This document shows positions 12,684 to 26,898 of a stretch of DNA of 64,000 nt, in pieces; position 1 is the stretch's first letter, and each line of letters opens with the position of its first letter. Origin of the DNA: Stromatinia cepivora (Eukaryota; Ascomycota; Leotiomycetes; Helotiales; Sclerotiniaceae); the NCBI GenBank assembly GCA_014898415.1, contig RCTD01000001.1:4030001-4094000 (forward strand). Direction: 5' to 3'. The notes under the pieces were generated by a model that did no database searches, was not told the DNA's origin, and was given only the letters and a program-made list of their open reading frames with translations. The position numbers were made by a program, and so were the translations under genes.

Positions 12684-14083
12684 GCGCTGATCACTTATGA
12701 TACCCATGGTTAGGCATAATCTCTTTCATGGTTTCGGCAGGTGTTCTAGGGGGTTATGGCATTCGGTTTTAATGTCTCCTGGGATCAGGCAATGAGTTTT
12801 GGTTTTTGGTTTTGAGAGCATTTGGGATGGAGTTTAAAAAAACAAAAAAAGGAAGGGATAGGACAAAAAAAGTTCATAAGCAAGGGCTATGGCAGATCTC
12901 GAGTTGCTATAGCATTGCATCAATTGCATGCCTTCGAGGCGATCACGGCCATGAGCATAATTCACACAAGAACTGTATGTATGGAGCGTTTCATTCTCTC
13001 ATGATGGAGATGGGTTTTATGATAGGGATGAAAAATGTATATGGATACCGTAGGCAGTGGATTAGGCGGAGCAAGTTCAATGAACGGGTTATTCCTGATG
13101 AGAATGACAGGAAGGGAAAAAAACAATAAATGGAAATATATTGGATGATATTCCTCTTATTTCAACGTTTTCAACAGCATTCCCTTCATGGTTTCATCTT
13201 TTTCTTTTTCTTTTTTTGCTTCTCACCTTACTTTCGCTCCCTTTACTTTTGATTGGACTTGTTCTCTAATGAATGATGCCCTTATATTTCTTGGAATATG
13301 CGTTGATGATGGTATTGATGGTATTGATCTTGACGTTGATATTGAGGTCGACGATGTAAAATTGTATCTAACGATGAATAAATGATTGATACGAGTGATT
13401 GACTACCTACTCATCCAATTAAGAAGTCAGTCACAATATATTTGACTATCTAGATACCAACTTCTATCATAAATTTATGAAGTCTTTCTCCCAGTACTGG
13501 TATGATAGAATCCTGAACCTATATCTAAAAGATTTATGAGGTCCGTGACAGGAAGAGAAGAGAACAAAGACAAATAAATAATCAATCAACTTGTCAACTG
13601 ATGAATCATAGCTTAGAAACACAATGTTACACAAATGATTGTCATATCATTCGATAGTTCTATTGAATTTATATCATAATCATAAAATGATTTCACAAAG
13701 CGCATTCACCATTCACATTACTCGTATGATATCAACAATCAGCCATCTATAATCGCACGTTTTGATCCTCATCAGACTTTACTTCTTTCCTTTCTTATTA
13801 ACCCCACATCTCAAATGTTTGGAAAGCCCTGGTGGGCTGTTCGCTTATACCTCACACTAAACTAAACTTAGTTTAGATTCTTTGTGTACTGAGGAGCGAA
13901 CCGATTTTTCAGCATCAACGATTTACAAGTTTACCTTGTTCTTCAACCGCAAATCAGCAATTCTCGAGAGACGGCTTCCTTGTGTTCAGGAATCTGCCAG
14001 TCTCGTTTTTTTAAATCCACAACCCCCGAATTGTTCTCTCGGTAGCAAAAGCTTCTTCGGAGGCACTCGAGAAGCAGATCAAG
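12684..14083. other. Intergenic region between bZIP gene and STM1-like gene
   Basis: Contains the 3' region of the bZIP gene and the leader and promoter of the next gene. A frame of 107 codons (12806-13129) has no recognisable motif and probably lies in the 3' untranslated region. Near 13855-13876 there is a short inverted repeat (CTAAACTAAACTTAGTTTAG). Nothing else was identified. Confidence 0.5.
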
Positions 14084-15448
14084 ATGTCGGGTAACGCTTC
14101 CATCGCTTCCAAGGTAAATATTTCCATCAACAATTAACAATATAAAATTTTCAATAGTTTGGTGCTTGAACAGAGATGCGCCATTCCCGCTAGTCCATCA
14201 TTTCTGAAGTATTTAAGAGTTTTCAAGGCTAATATGATTTAATACAGAACCTTTACGAGCTTCTCGGTACGCATGAATTTACTTGAAATACAATAAAGTG
14301 GGACAAACGAAAACTGATGAAAGTGACATGTAGGCAACGATCATGAGTATGATTCCGACAAGGAGCCAGAGCCACCAGTGAAGGTTGTCGACAAGACTCA
14401 AGCCCGCACAACCAAGCGCAATGCTACTGGAGAGGCACCAGCCGCCAAGGCTCCCGTAGCTGATGGACGTGGAGCTCGTCGTGGAGGATTCACCGGAAAC
14501 GAAGGAGGTCAGTACATGGACAATTTCTTTGAGCGCATATCAACAATCAAAATTCAAGGCATAATTGAGCTTGGTGCGACCACTATCCGGAATCTTCACT
14601 AACAGTTGTTGTTTTAACAGCTTTCCGTGATCGCAATGCTGGCAGCGCCAACAACCATGGCAAGCCAGTCGAGGACTCTGTCAGAACAGACCGTCACCCA
14701 AGACATGTTGGTGGACGTGGCCGAGGTGGTGCTCGTGGAGGTGCCAAATTCGACCGTCACAGCCGTGGAGTCGTTGGGTAAGAAATTTTTTCCATGATAA
14801 ATTTTGTAGCACAAATGTTGATACTTGAAAAGTGATTCCGAGAAGCAAGTTGCTCATGGCTGGGGTGCTACCGAAGGTGGTGCTGAGCTCGCTGATGAGC
14901 AGGCCGGTGAAGCTATCGCCAAGAGCGATGCCAAGGAAGATGGTGAAGCACCAGCTGATGCCGCCGCTGAAGATGCTGAGCCAGAAGACAACAATGTCTC
15001 TTACGCCGATTACCTCGCTCAATTAGAGGAGAAGAGAGCTGCACTCAATGCTGCTACCCCTGAAGCTCGCAAGCCAGACAGCAAGATCGACAAGAAGTGG
15101 GCCAGCGCTAAGGCTATCACCAAGGAGGATGAGGAAGACTTTGTCGCTGGAACTGGTGGCAAGACTAAGCGTGAACGTCAACGCGCTCAAAAGCAAGTCG
15201 TTGAGATTGACCAGCGTTATGTTGAACCCGCCGAACGTGGTGGTAGAGGAGGTTTCCGTGGAGGCCGTGGACGTGGTGATGGACAACCACGTGGCGACAG
15301 AGGAGGTTTCCGTGGACGTGGTGAGGGTCAACGTGGACGTGCTCGCGGCGATCGAGGCCCACCACGTCAAAGTGCCCCAAGAAACGGAGGTGCCTCTGCA
15401 TCCATCCAGATTGAGGACCAATCCGCTTTCCCAAGCCTTGGCGCATAA
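14084..15448 (+). CDS. STM1: Stm1/HABP4 (SERBP1)-family ribosome preservation factor
   Basis: Five exons: 14084-14113, 14248-14266, 14334-14507, 14621-14777 and 14833-15448; total 331 aa. The first two exons are tiny (30 and 19 nt) and encode MSGNASIASKNLYELLG, matching the short N-terminal xxLLGND motif of yeast Stm1. Conserved family blocks follow in order: GNDHEYDSD, GNEGAFRDRNAG, RHSRGVVGDSEKQVAHGWG, VSYADYLAQLEEKR, then an RGG-rich stretch (RGGRGGFRGGRGRGD) and the C-terminal AFPSLGA. Stm1 and SERBP1 insert into the mRNA channel of idle 80S ribosomes and protect them during starvation; RGG boxes bind RNA. All splice sites are GT-AG, and exon 4 has two nearby acceptors (14605 and 14620); only the second keeps frame. 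The coding sequence looks highly expressed, rich in GGTGGA/CGTGGA codons. Confidence 0.92.
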
Positions 15449-18400
15449 AGTTTCATTATTGAAACTAAATCTGCCGATCTTTCACAACATGGCATGACAT
15501 GATATGTAGAAACGATCTCCAAAAAATTTGTGTTTTACGCAATCGTTATATGAGAAACAAAAAATTTGATCAAAAACCGGTCCTAAAAATTTTTTGCATT
15601 GTGAAATGGTTAATGAAGGGAATAGCTGGCTCATGATGAATTTACAGAGAAGCTTTTATGAAAGAAGGTTCCGAACGTATTGGATATCAATGATATCTTG
15701 TGATGGACATTTTTCTTTTCATTCTAGCAACTTGCCTTTTTTGTCTTTGGTCTTATTTGGCTGGTTGCGATTATCATGGTCTGAAGGTGGAGAGTCTGGG
15801 TACCTGGACTGTTCTTCACATTTCACTTGCTTGTCACGGTAGATAAAATGAAATGGATTTTTCTCTTTCTCTCTCACTTATTGTTTGGGATCTTGTATGT
15901 GTTCGTCTGTGTTCACCACCCCGGACTCTTGATAATTATTATCTAAGGCGGTAGTTCTATGTTCTGGTTAATATGCATCTAGGTATCTTTATATCAGGGT
16001 GATGCAGTGTATGATGTGGTGTGTGAGGTATGCAGCGTATATATTGAGTTGGAAATATACTTACTTCTTACCTACTTACTTTCTTAATCACATCCTACAG
16101 GCCCAATAATCTTTGTAGACGCCTATGAAAGGAGCATAGTTTGTTTGTGGACTTTATACTTTCATCGTATTCTGGGTATTTATGGTTTATAATGCCTAGA
16201 ACTGTAGGGAAGTTTTAATACTGTCTTGAGTACATACCTACCTCTAAGTGGAGTTTAGTCATGGGAATCTTTGGGTAGGAGTAAAGGGTTTGGTTGTTTG
16301 TTGTTGTTTTTGTTGAAATATTTGTTGGGTGGATCTACCTTGATCTTGTGGTTTTTGGAGAGGGATTTTTTGGGAAGGATGGATCTTCTGATTCATAGAT
16401 GGTGCAGAGGATATTGTTTTTTGGATGATTTTTTTATTTTTCCTATAAGTCCTGTGAGTTAGTCCCGTATCCATATGGAAATATTTGTTTCATCTACCTT
16501 TTTCTGCACGACAGGATCTAACAACTCTTTTCGACAGGGGACCCGCAAGCTTGGGAGCATGGTGAAAAGTTACTTGTGGAGATTATCTCAAGCTGTAACA
16601 TCACTGCTTGCTTCATGATGAATTGTCTATATTGTGGAGAAGACCAGGTGTGAGGAGTTTCGCATTATTGGCTTTAGACTCTTTCTTATACTTGCCATGT
16701 TGGTATTATTGGCGTTTGTAAAAAGTCGGTTGAGCATATTCTACATCAGTGCCAGCCTTCACGGGCAAAATTCCACAATTTGTGGTGATGTGATGGGTTG
16801 GTGGTATGTATGGAGACGTGGATTTTTGTCTGATCATGCCACTCATCTTACCCATCTCATCCCATCCAGTAAATCTTATATAATGAAAATTAATAACCAT
16901 CAAACCTTAAAAAAGTAGAAACTAGAAGTCAAATCTATCATATCATCACTATTGATTAGATAAAAGCCCCCTCCCTAAGTATATCTTGAATCGCAAATGA
17001 TTTATAGTAATGAAAATATCAAATAGAACATTGATTCAGCTAAGATGGCTAATAACCAGCTACAAAGGCCAACTTACAAACACTGAGCAGCATATAAATT
17101 CTATATATCTGATTTCTTAAGGGATATTACGGGTTACAATGTGCAATCAGCGAAATGCACGACGATGATGTTAATGAGCAGTAAAGTAAACGAATTTCGG
17201 GTTTTTGATTCTAGAGACTAGTGCTGTTAATGTGAAAGTTACTGCTTAACGGATTAAGCCAGCTGGAAGGGATTGTAAGATCTTATAATTATTTATCATC
17301 ATCTATCAACTCAACAACAAGGGTCTGATTACGACTTGGAATTTTTCAAGATCTTCATTACTAAAGATAAAGTTGGTATTTATGAGCTTCTTGTATTTTT
17401 GCAGGGTGTTTATGTTCTTAAATGCTTTGGGGAGATGCAATGGAATGATGAGGAGGGGATAGTTAGTGCATTAAGGAATTGTAGTTAAATTTCTCGAGGG
17501 ATTTTAATGTTTGGGGGATATTGATGCTAAAAATGATTTTATGTGTGAGAAATATAAAATGGTTTTGGAAGCTACTGGAAGTAATGAGGTGTTTCGTGGG
17601 GATGTTGTATTGAGATATCTTATATGGTATGTAGAAAGCAAAGATGTAAGGATTATTGATTTTGAAGCTACAAAGACGTCAAGTGAAGAGCGGATAAGAG
17701 ATGGGAAATCAATTCAAAACAGAACTTCATCGATTTGGACTCACTTTTCGATATGAAGGGATAGCGATATGATATTGCCGATATCATTTATGAATATTTG
17801 CAAACTATATACACCAAATCATAGTTAACCGTAGATGCATCTACAGTATCTTCCGTAAAAAGGTTCTTGAACCATTGGCAGGAATAAGAAGATAGATGGA
17901 TGGTTGGTTGAGAAGAAAACAACAGTTAATATACATAAAGGTCTGTATACTTCAATAATTCAGAGCCCAACTTCATGCTGAAGCTAGATAGGTGACTATT
18001 CAAGCTAGAGTGATGATGCAGGACTTCGGAGTACACCTTGGAGTATCGCGCAAATAAGTCTTATGTTGTGCTGGATGATGTTTGGGTGATACTTCCATTG
18101 GCTGTTCGTGACGCGGGCTAGGAAGGTGTGTACACCATATCTACGTCTTGAATCATATACCCCCCGAGGACTTTGTACAGAAAAATCGGCTCGAAACCTC
18201 ACCTCTGACGCAACGACGCTCGAGAACCGAATATTCTTACGTTTCGTTCCATCAGTAATAAGGAATCAGTAAAAAACAAAACTTTCCCTCCGAGAGCAGC
18301 CACGGAAAAGATATTTCCATCAGAGCTGCTACTACCGAGTCCAGACGGTATGATGAATCTCAAAACTGGTAATACCAGGATCCTGAACATTAGGTCTCTC

Positions 18401-20377
18401 GGTAATGACATACGGAAAGACCGAGGATGTGGATGAGAAATTCAAATACTAGATCGGTTCCTCTGTACAAGTCGCTGTCACGCTCGCGATTGGACGGGCT
18501 ACGCTTGTTTTGTGTTGTGTTGTATTGTATTGTTTAGATGGGTATAGTTCGATCCAGAAAGACGGATAGGAAGATACTCTCGGATTTGAAAACTCGAAGG
18601 AGTACGTCAGGATGTTTGAGGCTTGCTGCTTTTCTGGATATTGGCGCCGGGCAGGAGTGGTGATAAGTATACTGTACATCGCCGTTCGGGATATGTTTGG
18701 AAAGTACACCAAGAATTATCAGGATAGTAGTTAGTGTCAAGTGAATAATCAAGCTAGTTGCTGATCTTGGGTGTAAGATTTGGATGAAGGTCTAATAGCT
18801 GTATGGTGTGTGGATTGCTAATTATGGGTACGATTTTGAAATACCATTGGAAGTAAAGAACTATTATTAGTTCCAGACCGTTGGATTTGTAATAAATGTA
18901 ATATTTCTCGAGAATATTTTCAGTACTCTAGAAAATTTCCTGTCGAAAAATGAATAATATGATTTTATCACACTATTCTCCTCCCTTCTGAGGTCTCAGT
19001 CTCTACTCTTCTGTCATTATGCTCAAGTATTGACCCAAATTCTGTATTAAACCATGCTGCTCTTATTCTATCGATCACTGAGAGTATACCAGCATTATAA
19101 ATTCTGATTTGAAAAGAATCCTCCTTTTTTCCAGAGACCCTTCCATTTATTCTAACATCCAATTTTGAAATCTCGCTACCGGTACCCCTTTAATATCATC
19201 CCGTCAATCTTTGCCCATCTTTCCTTCAAAACCTCGTCTTTATCTCCTGTATATCCAAGTTCTTCTTCACTCTATTTAAATTTCAAATTCCACATCCTTT
19301 TTCCCCCCCAACTCTTTCTCTCTCTCTCTCTACCACCCTCTCTTCCCCATTCATTTTTATCTCAAAATTCCATCATACCCCCTCAATCCTTCAATCCCTC
19401 AATCCCCAATCCCCTCTCTTCCTTCCAGCTCTATAAACCCTAAACGAAAAATATATCCAACATATCAATCAATACCATCCATCCCTCCTCCATCCATCCC
19501 CTCACCCACACAAAACCAACTAAATATAACCTAATAATCTACCAACCCAACCCAACCCCCTCCACCCGCCCTCTCTCCCGGAATCACAACCTACAACCCA
19601 CGATCTCCACCCCCAGCATCCCCAAAACTACTTCCTCCTTCCTCTTTATCCCTTGTAACTTTTAGACTTTTAATTGTATAATATGAAATTTTTTTTTTCC
19701 GACATCCGGTATTAAAGCCAGAACGTAGATAATATCTACCTGCAGCTATCTGTTTTTCGATAACGGGGGAAATTCTCCTTTGTTGGGGGGGTAAGTCTGC
19801 GGGTTTTTCTGAGTTTGTGGGTTAGGATGTTGGTATTTGCAAATCCTAAGACACCTCCTTTAAGGGAAAGAAATAACGAACTTGCCTTCCCCCAAAGTTA
19901 TGTTCGAGTAACCCAGACAGTAAAGCACTGCTCATTGTATCCTTGGTACCGTTATTTTGAATATTGTATGTGATGCCCTTGAGAGGATCACTTGATCACC
20001 GGTCATAGATTAATAAATCATTCCTCGAATACCCAGGATGTCGTTTTGTGAATTGGGGATCCTATTCATGGGTATGATAATATGATGAAGTGTTTATTTG
20101 AATAACTAAGATCTTACAATACAAAAAAGTCGACAGTCGCCCGTCATAAATTTATGTCTATCCTGCCCGATTCTAAATACCAAGTTTAGAGAAGATTACA
20201 ATGCTAGCTTGCTCTCATTCCATTTCATCCCATCTCCTCTCCTCCGATCTCATCCCAAATATCGAGCATCGAGCACTTACTCAACACCGCCCTAAATCCC
20301 AAACATCATTCTCCTACCATCCCACCCATCGAAGCACACTCTCTCCACATCCAAATCCACATCCACCCCTCCATCAT
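15449..20377. other. 4.9 kb interval without a confident gene
   Basis: Holds the 3' end of the STM1-like gene, AT-rich DNA and a strongly pyrimidine-rich stretch from about 19165 to 19640. One 81-codon frame (17511-17756) looks slightly protein-like but has no motif and no splice partner that I could find; it could be a degenerate fragment. No RNA gene was recognised. Confidence 0.45.
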
Positions 20378-21300
20378 TTACTCCAACCCCCCACCCAAAG
20401 CCCCTCCTTTCCCCCCCTCCATCTCCTTCCCCCCCTTAATATCATACGCCCTCCCAGGTTTCCTCAATCCACCCTCACCATCCCCATCCACATCCCCCAC
20501 AACCTTTTTCTCAATTTCTTTGCGCGAGTTTTCTTCTGAGATGCGTTGGTTTTCTTTGGCTGTTTCGTCTGCTTCCCAATCATAATTACCTGCGCCGCCT
20601 CGCTGTGTGTATATTTTGGTTAGTTTTCTAGTTTCTCATATCATTTGCTTCCCCTGACTCGAGTTTCTATTTCCTTTCCGCTCTCAAACTCAACCCCTTG
20701 CTCTTCCCCAAGCCAGAAAAAGAAATAGAAATAGGAAACTCACCCCTCCCTTATAAACAATACTCTGCATACTACTCTTCACATTTCTCGGCGAACTCGA
20801 CGGGGGCGCGGGATTAATCGTAGGGTTTTCATAATTAGTTGTTGTTTGCGTAAGACCCGAATTCAGGAGAGAAGCAGGAGAAGCAAGGTTACCTGCGCCG
20901 CCGCGGCCGGTGTCTGTTTTGGGTGTTAGTTTATGTTGGGATTGAGGAAGGTAGTGTGAGTGGGAGGGGAGGGGAATGAGAAAGGGAACAAACGTTGATA
21001 TTCAGGCGGAGGTCCACTACCACCTACTGCGCGCAGTGCTTGTGAGATTAAGGAGGGGGTTTTGTTGTGCTTTGAGGTAGAGGAGGAAGATTGCGCTTCG
21101 AGGTCCTTTGCGGTTGGGTTAGTGTTTGCTTATTGAAGGAGCAGATGAAGGGGGAAAGGTGTAGCTGAAGTACGAAAGGAGTAAAGAGGAAAAAAGCAAA
21201 ATATACATACAGAAGCCCCATTACTCCTTTCCACATCCTGTTTACTATAAAAATTCCCCGCGCCTCCTCTTCCTACTTTTTTATAAGATTCTTGTGACAT
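20378..21300 (-). CDS. Par32-like DUF3602 protein with GRGGAGN repeats
   Basis: Four exons on the minus strand: 21300-21211, 21105-20994, 20913-20744 and 20602-20378; total 198 aa. The protein starts MSQESYKKVGRGGAGNFYS and carries three copies of the (G)RGGAGN motif, the signature of the fungal DUF3602 family that includes yeast Par32. Copies two and three sit at the very start of exons 3 and 4 (TGRGGAGNLAS and RGGAGNYDW), so each motif is at an exon edge. Par32 is phosphorylated on TORC1 inhibition and inhibits Mep ammonium transporters in yeast; transfer of that role here is inference. The rest is low-complexity and probably disordered; the tail is Gly/Lys-rich (RAYDIKGGKEMEGG). Introns of 105, 80 and 141 nt have GTATGT, GTTTGT and GTGAGT donors, and phases 0, 1 and 0 agree. 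Confidence 0.88.
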
Positions 21301-23970
21301 CTCGATTTCGAACTCAGATTTTTCCCGTTCCCCTACTTCTGTATGTATATAAAGAAAAGTAAATCCAATCACAAAGAATCAGATATCACTATATATAATC
21401 AATCAATAGAACAATGAATGTTGTCGCCACAAAAGTTGTGATAACCTCAAGAATTCAATAAATTCGTAGGTTTAATCCAAGCCCCAAAATGGCGATTTTT
21501 CTTGCATTTTTCTTCGTCGATCTTAAATTTTCAGTCTGATAAGATAACAACTTCCTCCCACTCCCATACCTCACACTTGACTCGTTCCAATTCATCTTCC
21601 AAGCCATCAATTTCCTACGCATTAAAGTTTCTGGGCATCGAACTTTTGTCTATCATCTCCTCAAACGTTTTCGGAGATTTTGTGCATGCACTAGGTAGTG
21701 ATGATCTTCCCATTTTTTCCAGAATACCGAGATGGGTTGTTGTTTGGCGGGGTAATTTGTGAGGGGTAGATGGATATACTTATTAGGGTTGTATCTGGTT
21801 TCTATCAAAATACGAGTGTATTCACATAAATCAATATGGTATACCGTACCTACCTATAATGAATGCAAGCAAAAGGCCACATCCACAAATGTCAAATCAA
21901 TCTAGTGTAACGCATACACATATCAGCCATGTTCCACATAAGCCCATAGCACCATTACACAACAGAAAATTTCCCCTCATCACACAATGGCTTGAAGAAA
22001 AGAAAAAAATTCTGGTTTTCCTTTCCCCATCTTTCTTCAACAAAATCAATCTCCAAGCCTTTTTCAAAAACTTTTTATGTGTATCGTGATACAAGACTCG
22101 CCTCCTACGTAGCCCACCTTCTACATCGGAAAGAATCCGGGAATCCCGGTTGGATTTTATTGAGTATACACAATACTCACGTGTGGGATTCAGAGTTTTG
22201 ACCTCCATCTCCGCTCCGGTGTCATTTGATGCCTCTGATGCCGAGAAGCCGAATGAGGTTTCTCGGTTGAAAAGTGTGATGCTCGTATGGAGGTGTTTGT
22301 TGGTTACTATCTCTCAGGTAGGTAGATAGGTTATATGCTTCTAGGTCAATTAATACTGCAGTACGCATATCATCGGACCTGTCTTGTTGATTCCCCGAGT
22401 GAAAAGTTTGGGTTTATGTATGCGTATGTATGATAACGTCAGTGTGGATCCATATTAATGGATGGGAGTTTGAAGATTAGGCAAATTCATCTATGGCGAA
22501 TGTATAACACAGCTCGGCTCCGATTTGTTAGGTCGGATTCCTACCGATGAGGAGTAAAACATGAATTAGAGTCAATACTATTTTAGGTCCTTGTCTGAAG
22601 TAGACGACTAGCTACTCTGATTTATCTAGACAGTAACAGTTTAGACTATTCAACTCTAGGGCACAATAACTCATGCTTTATCCCGCCATATTAAGTAGGT
22701 CTCACTACCCTATTTCGTATACCGTGTGCTGCCAGTCATACAGAAATCAATCCATGGGTAGGTAACATGATCCTGCATTAGTAACCTCATTTTGACGCCC
22801 CCTTCATGATGTGGAAAAGGAGAGGAGAAACATGGCCATTAGAGCAAGGATTCAAGAATTTTCTATGTTGACTTACTATGCTGAATATTTCAAAAGTAGA
22901 TGTGGTTGAAACTTATTTGAGGTTGATAATAAACTTGGTATTCGTGAAACAAATCCACATAAACGTTTAATTCGAAGTCCAAAAGTGTTTCTAAATTTCC
23001 TATCTATTGGTTTGATTCGAAAAATATTATCTAGGAAACTTGATCTGTATGTAGATAAAGTAAAATCTTGGTCGCACAAAATGCCATGGTGTTAACACAC
23101 AATTCCATTTTCACAACGCAATCGCAGGATCTCCAAGGTGTCTTCAATTTTTTGAGTGGCATTTGACAGAGCACTACTTGTTGGCACCAACTATTATCAA
23201 TTCATCCTTTACAATCACCCGTCAATTCTTCATCCCAAGGAGGAAGATTCAGAATTCCCAATCCATGGTTAGAAATAAATTTATAAATTTATAACAAGCC
23301 ATAGCTGCCCTCCCCGCCCTGAAATAAATGGGAAATATAAATGAACATTACCCATGCGAGCAATGCCATGTAGCCGCTGTGGGAAGTGCCTAGAGTAGTA
23401 ATTGATCGACGTGGTTCCTCTAAGATTTTATCTTTTGATCACCTAGGGAATGTCTTCTTTAACAGTTCAATTCATGTTCTATTCGCTCAAAGCCGATCTG
23501 TGTATCCAATGAAAATATATCGAGATTTAAAAATTTGAGATAATTGACCAAATATGCATTGAAGAACCAAGGCTTTTTTGTAACTTTTTTAATCTTTATG
23601 CTAGAGTAATCAGTGATTTTGTCCGCCTAGAAAAATAAGCAGCGATGATCTTTACCTCTGATGAGAGCATGCGCATGGAGAACCAGGTATTGAAAAGGTC
23701 TAGAACGATTCTCCCGAGAGCACATCCACAATTTATTTCTGGTTTTGGGTTTTTTCTCGGGACTTTGATTTCCATTTCCATTTCCATTTCATTGTTAGAG
23801 TTAAAGATAGAGAGATTCAAAATTGCGAATGCAAACGTAAAGAATTTGAATTCGAATTCGGCTAGGTATTAGATGCACACGGGATTTTGAGGACGGCATA
23901 ATTCTATGTCTCGCCGCAGGAACGAGAGGTATTACGGGAGAATTTCTACGTTGGTGGATGTGTGGATGCG

Positions 23971-24001
<31 letters not shown>
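23971..24001 (+). repeat. Poly-A tract (31 nt)
   Basis: A run of 31 adenines in AT-rich intergenic DNA. It could be a homopolymer microsatellite or the tail of an old retroposed copy; no recognisable retroelement sequence precedes it. Confidence 0.95.
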
Positions 24002-24005
<4 letters not shown>

Positions 24006-25230
24006 GCAGAGACAGCAAATAGTAGATGAGTTGTACCTTACGTATACTTGTCTACGCAGGTCATCTTACCGCACATTATCTCACTTGTGTATGCTGTATT
24101 GAGGACGTGAGAACGTAATGATTTTTTTCAGCGTCTACGAGGTGAACACGATTCTTCGAATTTGTCATGCATTGAGCGAGCAAATGGAAATTTGTTGTAT
24201 CGTTGTCGTTTTCTCCACTTCCACTTGTGTAGATGGTTGGAGAAGGAGCAAAATTGCAGGAGTAAGTTGACGGAGCATGGCTCGAGTTTACTGGGTAAAA
24301 GCCATGGTAATATGGGAGAATGAACCTTCGCATTGAGAGTATCTATCGTGTTGGAAGGTCTGAGGTCCGGATTTATTTGATGTGATGCGACGGAGTAAAG
24401 TAGACGAGGGATTTTGAGCATGGTTCTTATCTCCCGTTTATATATAGGGTAGATACGAGAATATATAAATGTGCAGATGGTAGATATCTATTATCGATTT
24501 ATGAATTAGCTAGCAATAGGGGTATGATATATTTGGATAACCTTCTGAATGCCTCCTGAAGGCCTTCTCGAAGTTTGTTTGTGATCACTCATCAAAATCT
24601 GAATCAACGTCATGGCTTTTCCTATGGAGATTTAATCTAAATTAACCTTTTATCATCATCATTATGCAATAATTTTGTCCTCGCGGCTGCGATTGCGCTT
24701 CATATTAGAATCAACCCATGTTAGTTGCATCCACACTTGAGTTTAATTGAGTCTGATACTAACATTTGGGAACAAGGGATAGGGAGGAGAAGCCTTAGAA
24801 GGGGTAAAACTATACGAGGTAGAAAGGAGAGGAAGAAAGTATGTTCCCCTAACAGCTAAGCCAGGTGGGATGGGTCACAAACCTCACTATGAATCCCTAC
24901 TCCCTAATTCCATGACCAAGATGAGGAAGGATTCGTTGCGTTCAATTTATCACGAGGAAACTCAACTCTAGAAAGAGTTAAGGTGTTTCCTAGATAGTTG
25001 CAGAAAATGTCTAGGTACTTTCTTTACGAACATATTCTAGGTTCTATCGGTATGATGCAGTAATAATAATCATAGCAGATTCCACACAGCCCATAAGAAC
25101 AGATCGGGGCTTTTTACATTATCCCAGTTTTGGTACGGATTTCATAGGTAAGTGTGTGTGTAGGATGTGTGACGCTAGACGCCATGAACTTGTGTGCGTC
25201 TACGCAGGTGTCTGGTGATTCCTAATCTAG

Positions 25231-25267
25231 ATCAATCGATCAATCAATCGATCAATCAATCAATCAA
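25231..25267. repeat. Imperfect CAAT/CGAT tetranucleotide repeat
   Basis: Alternating ATCAATCG and ATCAATCA units over about 37 bp in the region upstream of the C2H2 gene. Confidence 0.85.
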
Positions 25268-25567
25268 GTCAACCGAGAAGAATTTCACTTTCATGAACGA
25301 ATCCAATCGAACAAACAAAGAACGCGCGAAACCACTAGATAGCATTGCCTTGATTTTGTAAAATATCTCAAAATAAATAAAAAAAAAATTTCGAGGCTTT
25401 CGATTCGGATGTCTCTCCTCCTCTCCTCTCTCTCATCGCTGACATAACAAGTTGTATTTTCTTTGTTCTTCAATCGCATTACGGTACATTTATTGCTCTT
25501 AACTCATTGACTGAGAACAATACTTGTATCTTGAAGATTTAAAATAATTTCCATCCAAATACAAATA

Positions 25568-25596
25568 CAATTCCAATTCCAATTCCAATTCCAATT
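25568..25596. repeat. Hexanucleotide repeat (AATTCC)n
   Basis: Nearly five tandem AATTCC units in the upstream region of the C2H2 gene. Confidence 0.85.
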
Positions 25597-26898
25597 ATTT
25601 TCTTTTTGATTCCAAGAACATTCACATATAGCATTTTGATTTTTCGAGCCAGCGTTTACCACTATCTTGTCACACGCGCAATCGGTACCTAGGTATCAGT
25701 CATAGTATATCAACGAAGCCAAAGCCATCAATCCTAGCCCGTGAATAACCTACTCCAACCCCATAATTCACTATTCGAGTCCTCCGACTTGCGGGCTGGG
25801 TCAGAAAGGCACCTTACCTAGTGAACAAACCAGTTGATAGTGGAAACCTGGATTACACGGAGTGATACCCCTCAGATCGAAATCGAATTTATCCCATCAT
25901 TTCATATCGACTTATCGAGTAGACCAAATCGATATCAAACAATTTTCACAAGACTCAACCCAGTATCGTATCTACCCAATTCAAGTTACCATCGATCGCT
26001 CTTCAATCCCAGTTATCAAACTTCAATTCTATTGGCCTATAGGAAATCGATTCCTTCCCAAAACCAACGCAACACCAAAGTAGTATCCCCAGGAAAGGAA
26101 ATAGACAAGCAAAAGAAGCCCGTAAGCTAGCCAGAAACCTAAAATTGGCACCAGATCTACCACTACTACAACTTTTTTTTTTCTTCTGGAAAAACATTCT
26201 GGATATTTCTACAACTTGCATAAAAAATTAAAATTTGCCAGCACGTCAATTCTTTCACAAATCATTGCAGATAAATCACTTATTGCAAGAAAAGAGGAGA
26301 ATAACGAGGATAAACTTCATTGTTTTTTTATAACTTGTTGTGTTCTTGCAATTTCGCTCTTCTAGAAACAAACCCATCTTTCGAACATTCAGCACAAGTC
26401 TCTCAGTGACCTCCTCCAACGGAAAACTTACGAAACCCCGCTGGCCTGCATCGTCTCAGCCATTCAATCCTCCGTCCGTCTATACTGGATTCATCCTGGT
26501 TCTAACTAAACATTTTATTTCTCCATTCCAACTGCGACAAATTTCCAAGAGATCCTTGGCTTTCACGGATTCTTTATTTTATTTTGTTGCTCTCAAATCT
26601 TTTATTTTTATGAAATTCATTGATTCATTGATTCACTCAGAAACTTCCTTCTTTTTTGTGCTTTCCCAATCACAATCACTCTTACATACATATCAATAAA
26701 ACAAATAGCTCGAGACTACATAAAACCACGCGGACTATAGCTTTGAGCTCGAACCCGACCAATTTACGAAACCCAATCGCCAATATCCTGTCCAAATTAT
26801 TTTGTCTCGCCCTCATATTGTTGCTTATCATAGCTTCGAGGATTGAGGGTCGGCTCACCGAGTTAGAAAGTGGAACAAAGGAAATAAATATTGTCAAG

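Larger units (their letters stand above)
21301..26898. other. 5.6 kb AT-rich interval without a confident gene
   Basis: Contains the promoter of the DUF3602 gene at its left end and a long leader/promoter for the C2H2 gene at its right end. Simple sequence includes a 31-nt poly-A run (23971-24001), a CAAT/CGAT tetranucleotide stretch (25231-25267) and AATTCC units (25568-25596). Open frames up to 119 codons exist but are motif-free and mostly mirror each other on the two strands. Confidence 0.45.

Noticed and set aside
15023..15446. Minus-strand ORFs of 132 and 93 codons
   Set aside because: Shadows of the RGG-rich last exon of the STM1-like gene.
20201..20539. Plus-strand Pro/His/Ser-rich ORF of 112 codons
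   Set aside because: Reads the complement of exon 4 of the DUF3602 gene and its 3' region; the minus-strand gene has conserved motifs and splice sites.
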